Source: Cryptomeria japonica (Eukaryota > Streptophyta > Pinopsida > Cupressales > Cupressaceae). From it: a DNA stretch of 64,000 nt. The stretch lies in assembly GCF_030272615.1 (NCBI RefSeq), contig NC_081412.1, forward strand, positions 139,762,747 through 139,826,746, read 5' to 3'. Made by a program: the position numbers and the translations under genes. Below the pieces are notes generated by a model. It made no database searches and had not been told where the DNA came from. It saw only the letters and a list, made by a program, of their open reading frames with translations. Shown in pieces: positions 58,638 to 64,000 of the stretch (position 1 is the stretch's first letter; each line of letters starts with the position of its first letter).

Positions 58638-60144
58638 TGTCATGTCCCCTCCTTGATCGTTATATATATAGCATAAATGAAACAATTATTTTTAATAATA
58701 AATATAATATTTATCAACGAATAATTATTTGAAATTATTAAATATTAAATATTATTATTTAATATTTATTACTAATAATATTCTCAATATTTATTAATTA
58801 ATATTACTAATATTTAATTAATGTTCATTAATTTTTATTTGATATATATATATATATACACACACACATATATGGATATGAGCACATGTATATATCCGCA
58901 TACAAAATAGAGATGGAGCGAATAATGCAATACCCACATTATTACAGGCTACTAATACCTCGCCAAAGAGGAAGTTCAATTAATCTAACAAATATCGACT
59001 CATATCATGATTAAGGTATAAACCAAACAACAGCTGACCGAAATGAATCTTCTTAGGAAGAAGTTGACTAATCCAATGATTAGTCATAATCACAAATAAG
59101 ACAACGATTTGAAATAGCTAATGGCAAACTGATAGCTATGAAAAAGACATCGAAAATATTAAATCAGCGATTACTATTCTGAGGAAGCGATTAAGGGAAA
59201 GAAAAATAATCATTTGCACTGTCAAAATAATCTTAAGTCAAAGAGGTGTGATGCTTTATTAAGGGCTGCGATTTGATGAAGACACAACTCTTCATTAATT
59301 GAAGAGTCACAACTCCTAACGGAGGAAATTATATAAGGAAGAATCAGTATGTGAGAGATGGAGAGGGGGAAGAAAGAAAAAGGAGACAAGAAGACTAATT
59401 CAGAACTGTCTTAAAGATTACAGACAGCAACATCCTTGTTATTGGTGGTATGCGTGGGATGTATTTAATAAGTATGTTTAATATATGAAGCCCGATAATA
59501 TGTTTATGCAGAATTTAATGGTAATATTAATATAGTCTGCAATAAGTATGACAGTCATATTTAATATATAGTGGCAGACCAGATCTGATGCATGTCAGAT
59601 CTGTCTGCCTTTTCAGCCACCATTATACTAACAATTTATGTTTTTAGGCAGTAGTGGTATTAGTGATTTATACAAAAGGTAATTAGCAAATGTATTAATA
59701 ACTGGTAAATTAATAAATAGGTAACTAATAAATATATATATGATTTATAATATAATATAATGTATTTAATTGTTTATACGTTCAAATCAGAGTAAGGAAT
59801 AATATAAGGGTTATAAATATAAGTATTGATATAATAATAGATATTAATATAATAATTATAATTAATATAATATCTTTTAGAAACTGCTCTCTAGTAATGC
59901 ATACTAACTCATACAACTAGTAATTAATAAATAAATAAATGATTTATAAATGAATCAGAATAAGATTAATTATCTAGTATGGTAAATTAGCAAGTACTTG
60001 ATAGACTAAAGAAAGTTAGAATATCACAGATTTGATTCACGTTAAGATAGACTTGACTCTTAATCAAGTTAGTTTAAGTCACGAGTACTTTGAAATAGAT
60101 TAATTATGGTTAAAATAGACCAAACCCTAGTAGGGTACATTACA
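58638..60144. mobile_element. Solo LTR (1,507 bp) with CATAA duplication
   Basis: It starts TGTCATGTCCCCTCC and ends TAGGGTACATTACA. It is flanked by CATAA at 58633-58637 and 60145-60149. No internal region is present. The interior is very AT-rich, with a GAGAGATGGAGAGGGGGAAG stretch near 59350. Confidence 0.85.
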
Positions 60145-60149
60145 CATAA

Positions 60150-60504
60150 TTCAACTCACTCACTCTTTTAAGGTTGAATGATTCAATGCAATTAATCATT
60201 GAAAGAATAATTTGAAGGAGCTACGTCTATACACCCGACATATCATTAAATGAAAACAATGAAGCAAAAACACCCATCAATATAAACATATGCACTTATA
60301 TAAGAGTCTTATAATTCAATTATACATATATCGAATATATAACATAAATAGTACATTGGTATCCACAAGTGATCACCAATTCATAATACAAGATAATATA
60401 TCATAGTATCATACAACTTTGGTACTCCAAAACATGACGAAGAGAAATACACAAATGCCTATGGGAATTGTAGTAGGTATTTCGAAACTTTGTTTTATAG
60501 GTTC
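60150..60504. other. AT-rich sequence, possibly the 3' flank of a decayed hAT element
   Basis: No clear feature. It lies on the 3' side of the hAT transposase remnant and might contain its lost end, but no terminal inverted repeat was found. Confidence 0.3.
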
Positions 60505-60660
60505 TTTCAACTTATTGTAGAGGTTGTGATTACAAACGACAAGTTATTCATTCGTTGTTGCATAATATATTTGTATATCTTGGAATTTGTGTGTTTCAAA
60601 ATATTCCAAGTATGCTCACAAGCGGATGAACTATATGGTGGGGTCAAAATGTGTGTTGCC
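60505..60660 (-). pseudogene. hAT transposase C-terminal remnant
   Basis: The minus strand encodes THILTPPYSSSACEHTWNIL followed by YIMQQRMNNLSFV. This matches the hAT dimerisation pattern also seen at 8538-8806 and 43934-44448 (SSxCEHxW, QQRLNDLVxV). The upstream part of the gene is missing because a Copia element is inserted at 60660/60661; it may continue beyond the window. Confidence 0.75.
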
Positions 60661-61374
60661 TGTTAAATTTGCACCCTAGATCAGTAATCAGATTTGTAAC
60701 ATTTAATTATGCCCTAGTTTATCAATCAGATTTATAACATTTGATTATCCCCTAGTTTATTAATCAGATTTGTAACTTAGTAAACTATAATCAAGTAAAC
60801 TCAAGAATGAAACAAGGAACCAAGAGACAAACACAAATACCCTGGGAAAACCTCCAAGGAGGAAAAACCCAGCATTAAAGACCCACAGGTCAGATTATGT
60901 ATTCACTCTTATTGCACAAATACAATACTTAGCTTTCTTTTCTGAATCTGATCTTTATATATCAGATCTGCCCTTTTGCATGTTTCAAGACTGCACCAAA
61001 ATGCCCTATATCCTCTTGAATAACTTCGCACAATCCTTGGATAAGTTCGCACAATCCTTGGATAAGTTCGCACAGCCTTCTTTAGTGATTTCACACTTCT
61101 TGTTTGCAGAGCTAATTCGCTGATTTCATGGATTATTGAATTGTGTTTGCACTTTAACTTTATTTATATGGATCTTTTTGACCAAGGTCAGCCTCAATCC
61201 TTTTTGGCGCCAATTTATATTTTGTGGCGTGAGGCCTTTTTGGTGTAGCGTGGAGGATGGGGTTGGACTTGTCTTGGGGCCACGCTACCCCTTAAAGATA
61301 GGACCCAGTCCTAAATGGGTTTGGATGTTGCCTTAAGGCAATCCGAACCCATCTTTCCCTAGTTATAAACAACA
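60661..61374 (-). repeat. 3' LTR of the Copia element (714 bp)
   Basis: On the plus strand it starts TGTTAAATTTGC and ends ATAAACAACA, directly beside the purine tract. Internal TTCGCACAATCCTTGGATAAG repeats lie near 61023-61070. Confidence 0.85.
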
Positions 61375-61392
61375 CTCCCTCTTAACTAGGGA
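61375..61392 (-). other. Polypurine tract of the Copia element
   Basis: The minus strand reads CCCTAGTTAAGAGGGAG directly before the LTR start TGTTGTTT, the site that primes plus-strand DNA synthesis. Confidence 0.75.
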
Positions 61393-61424
61393 AGAAGAGA
61401 ATACATAATCTGAACCTTTAGAGT

Positions 61425-61610
61425 TCCATCTAGCACACAAGCATAGAATTACATCTTCCACCTAGCACACAAGCATAGGATGGTTCTAGCACACAAGCAT
61501 AGAAAGTGTAATACACAAGTGGGTCTTTACATGATTTACAATTTTCCATCTAGCACACAAGCATAGATTGAATACTTTTCATTCTTGCACACAAGCAAAG
61601 AATGATCAAA
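61425..61610. repeat. Repeated TCTAGCACACAAGCATAG motif
   Basis: Six or so copies or variants of TAGCACACAAGCATAG occur between the purine tract and the pol gene. The position parallels the tandem repeats at 5010-5620 in the gag-only element. Confidence 0.85.
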
Positions 61611-61731
61611 GCACAGTAGATAGAGTCACTGAGATTGGAGCTCCCTCTCAACAAGGGTTTCATTTTCCACAATACCAAGTCTGTCTTTGAAGTATATCTG
61701 CAACCTGTTCATCTGTGCTAATATACTTTAG

Positions 61732-64000
61732 CTAAATGGCGCCTCTTTGCACCATATCCCGAATAAAGTGATAGTGCGTTTCCACATGTTTGGACCGGTC
61801 ATGGAACACAGGATTTACTGACATCTTTATATAGCTTTGATTATCACAATGAATGGTGGTAGGACCACTAGCTTGACCAAATAACTCAACTAGTAGTTTG
61901 CGAAGCCACACTGCTTCTTTGGATACAACGGATGCTGCAATGTACTCAACTTCTACAGTGCTTAATGCTACGGAAGATTGCTTTCTACATGCCCAAGAGA
62001 TCACTGCAGAGCCCAAATTGAAGCAAATACCCGAAGTACTTTTCCTATCCTTGACACTTCTTGCCCAATCTGAATCTGAATAGCCTTCCAAGAAGATTGA
62101 GGTATTAAGTGAATACTTCAGCCCATAACCAATAGTGCCACGTAGGTATCTTAGAATGTGCTTGGCAGCCACTAGGTGAACAAGTTTAGGCAAGCTCATG
62201 AATTGACTGATGGCATTCACAGCATAACAGATATCTGGCCTTGTATTGACTAGATACATCAAGGATCCAATCAACTGCCTGTACTCAGATGGATCTGCAA
62301 AATCAGAGTTAGCTGTAGAAACACTTAATTTCTTTAAGTTAGATTCCATAGGAGTATGCATGGGTTTACAATCCATCATTCTAAATCTTTTCAGAATATC
62401 AATAGTATATTTTCCTTGACTTAGAAAAAATTCATTGGAATTTTGCCATACTTCTAACCCTAGGAAGTAATGCATTGGACTTAAATCCTTCATTTCAAAT
62501 TCTGAGGCTAATTCTTTCTTACATCTTATGATTAGTTTATTTTCACCAATGAGAAATAAACCATCCACATACAAAACCAAAATAAGCATATCATCATCAT
62601 AAACCTTTAAGTAAATGTTATCATCAACATCATTCTTACGAAATCCTAAGCTTAGTAAATACTTATCAATTCTTTCATACCAAGCACGAGGAGCCTGTTT
62701 GAGCCCATATAAGGCTTTCTTCAACCTGCAAACATGAGAATCTCTTTTATGGATTACATAACCTTCTGGTTGCTCAATATAGACTTCCTCATCAATGACA
62801 CCATTGAGGAAGGCCGTCTTAACGTCCATTTGATGCAGTTCCCAACCTTTGGTTGCAGCAATAGCTATTATAGATCTAATAGAAGTATATCTAGCAACAG
62901 GAGCAAAAGTTTCTTCATAATCAATTCCTTCCTTTTGAGAGAAACCACGGGCTACAAACCTAGCTTTGTATTTTTCAATACTACCATCAGCATTATGCTT
63001 AATTTTGAACAACCACTTAGAAGAAACAACAGACTTACCTTTGGGTCTGGGTACAATGTCCCACACATCATTCTTGATGATAGACCCATACTCTTCATCC
63101 ATGGCTGATTTCCAAGCATGATGGGACATAGCTTCTTCGACATTGTGAGGTTCAGACTCAATGATATTACACATCACAGAAATGTAGTTGGCGTGGTTTT
63201 GGAATCTCCTGCTATCTCTAAAGGTTCCTCTGGGGGCAGCAAATCCTTCAGCATCTTGAATCGTGTTTCTAACCCAAAGTGGTCTCTTCTTGCAAACCAC
63301 AATATCCTGAGGTATATCGGCAGAGACCATGGGTTCTGAACTTCCTGATTCGGAAGGTCAGTGGACTCCTCCTGTATCTTAGGGTTAGCATCAACAATTG
63401 ATTCTTGATTTTCAATCACCATATTGTTATTGTCAGCTAATGAACCTTTAGATCTTTTGAAAGAATATCTTCTTCAAAAGTTACATCTCTACTTACCTCA
63501 ACATACCTTTGACCTGAAATGTAGATCCTGAAGGCTTTGGAAGATTCACTGTATCCCACTAGGATGCCTTTCTTTCCAGAGGGATCCAACTTGGTTCGTT
63601 TTTCAATAGGCACATGAGCATACACCGGGCTCCCGAATATCCTTAGGTGGCTGATGTCAGGTTTGATTCCTGTAAAGGCTTCTTTAGGAGTTACATTCTT
63701 TAGAGCACGATGAGGACATCTATTCTGAATGTATACTGCTGTTTTGGATGCTTCTGCCCATAGAAAAGGTTGTAGGTCTTGATCATGAATCATGGCTCTT
63801 GCAGCTTCAACAATGGTCTTGTTCTTTCTTTGAGCAACTCCATTTTGCTGAGGATTGTAGGGAACACAAAACTCTCTCTTAATTCTTGTCTTAACATAGA
63901 AGTCATAGAAACTACCCGAGGTGTACTCACCTCCATTGTCATACCTTAAACATTTAATTCGATTTCCCGTAGCGTTTTCAACTAAGGCTTTAAATTCTTT
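61732..64000 (-). pseudogene. Copia pol remnant: integrase, reverse transcriptase, RNase H
   Basis: From 64000 leftward, integrase core motifs are RYDNGGEYTSGSF and PQQNGVAQRKNKT, then LWAEASKTAVYIQNRCPHRA and GILVGYSESSKAFRI. A stop at 63437 and frame changes lie before the reverse transcriptase. The long frame 63330-61732 (532 codons) includes KYKARFVARGFSQKEGIDY, MDVKTAFLNG and YGLKQAPRAWYERID, then RNase H (SDSDWARSVKDRKSTSG). Two catalytic positions are changed. The box usually written YVDD is YVDG (about 62560). The integrase glutamate in the usual GVAERKN is glutamine (GVAQRKN, about 63833). Both changes should abolish activity, so this copy could move only with helper proteins. Gag and protease are outside the window. 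Confidence 0.92.

Larger units (their letters stand above)
60661..64000 (-). mobile_element. Copia LTR retrotransposon, 3' part (continues past the window)
   Basis: The 3' LTR is followed on its right by a GAGGGAG polypurine tract and then, reading leftward from 64000, by integrase, reverse transcriptase and RNase H coding sequence. The 5' LTR, gag and protease lie beyond the window. The left flank base run is TTGCC (60656-60660); its partner cannot be seen. The tract and LTR tip resemble those of the gag-only element at 2201-7626. Confidence 0.93.

Overview
The window looks like nuclear DNA of a seed plant with a large, transposon-rich genome, most likely a gymnosperm (conifer-type). This is inferred from AT-rich unique sequence, very low gene density, layers of nested LTR retrotransposons, hAT elements and LINEs, and a split plant gene with introns of up to about 24.7 kb. 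No bacterial, organellar, rRNA or tRNA features were recognised.

The only host gene I can support is a plus-strand gene for a WD40-repeat protein, probably F-box/WD40. Four exons fit together in phase with GT-AG borders: 10425-10625, 12115-12169, 26527-26625 and 51279-51366. The 5' end (F-box) and 3' end lie outside the window or were not found. The introns are 1,489, 14,357 and 24,653 bp, and most mobile elements between 10.6 and 51.3 kb sit inside them.

Layout: 1-1047 is the end of an LTR. 2201-7626 is a gag-only Copia-type element (minus strand) whose left LTR carries a 1.8 kb hAT-like insertion (2612-4417); the right LTR preserves the empty site. 7775-9051 is an internally deleted hAT element. 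16133-20897 is an unclassified 4.77 kb insertion with one 1,067-codon reading frame broken by five stops; it is the best candidate here for something undescribed. 21014-23888 is a 5'-truncated LINE with a 19-bp target duplication. 29057-30709 is a solo LTR. 35670-36150 is an array of hairpin-forming repeats. 38421-49391 is a complete chromodomain Ty3/Gypsy element (chromovirus) interrupted by a 4.76 kb hAT element (43510-48264). That hAT has a three-exon transposase gene and about 1.4 kb of palindromic repeats. 52104-57183 is a solo LTR holding a LINE and a small GC-rich hAT-type MITE. 58638-60144 is another solo LTR. 60505-60660 is a hAT transposase remnant into which a Copia element (60661 to beyond the window) inserted.

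The element boundaries rest on target-site duplications, terminal repeats, primer-binding sites and polypurine tracts read from the sequence. Family names rest on recognised motifs, without database searches. All autonomous-type coding regions are broken. In the chromovirus and the unclassified element, most stops look like C-to-T changes in CAG/CAA codons, as expected for old methylated repeats.
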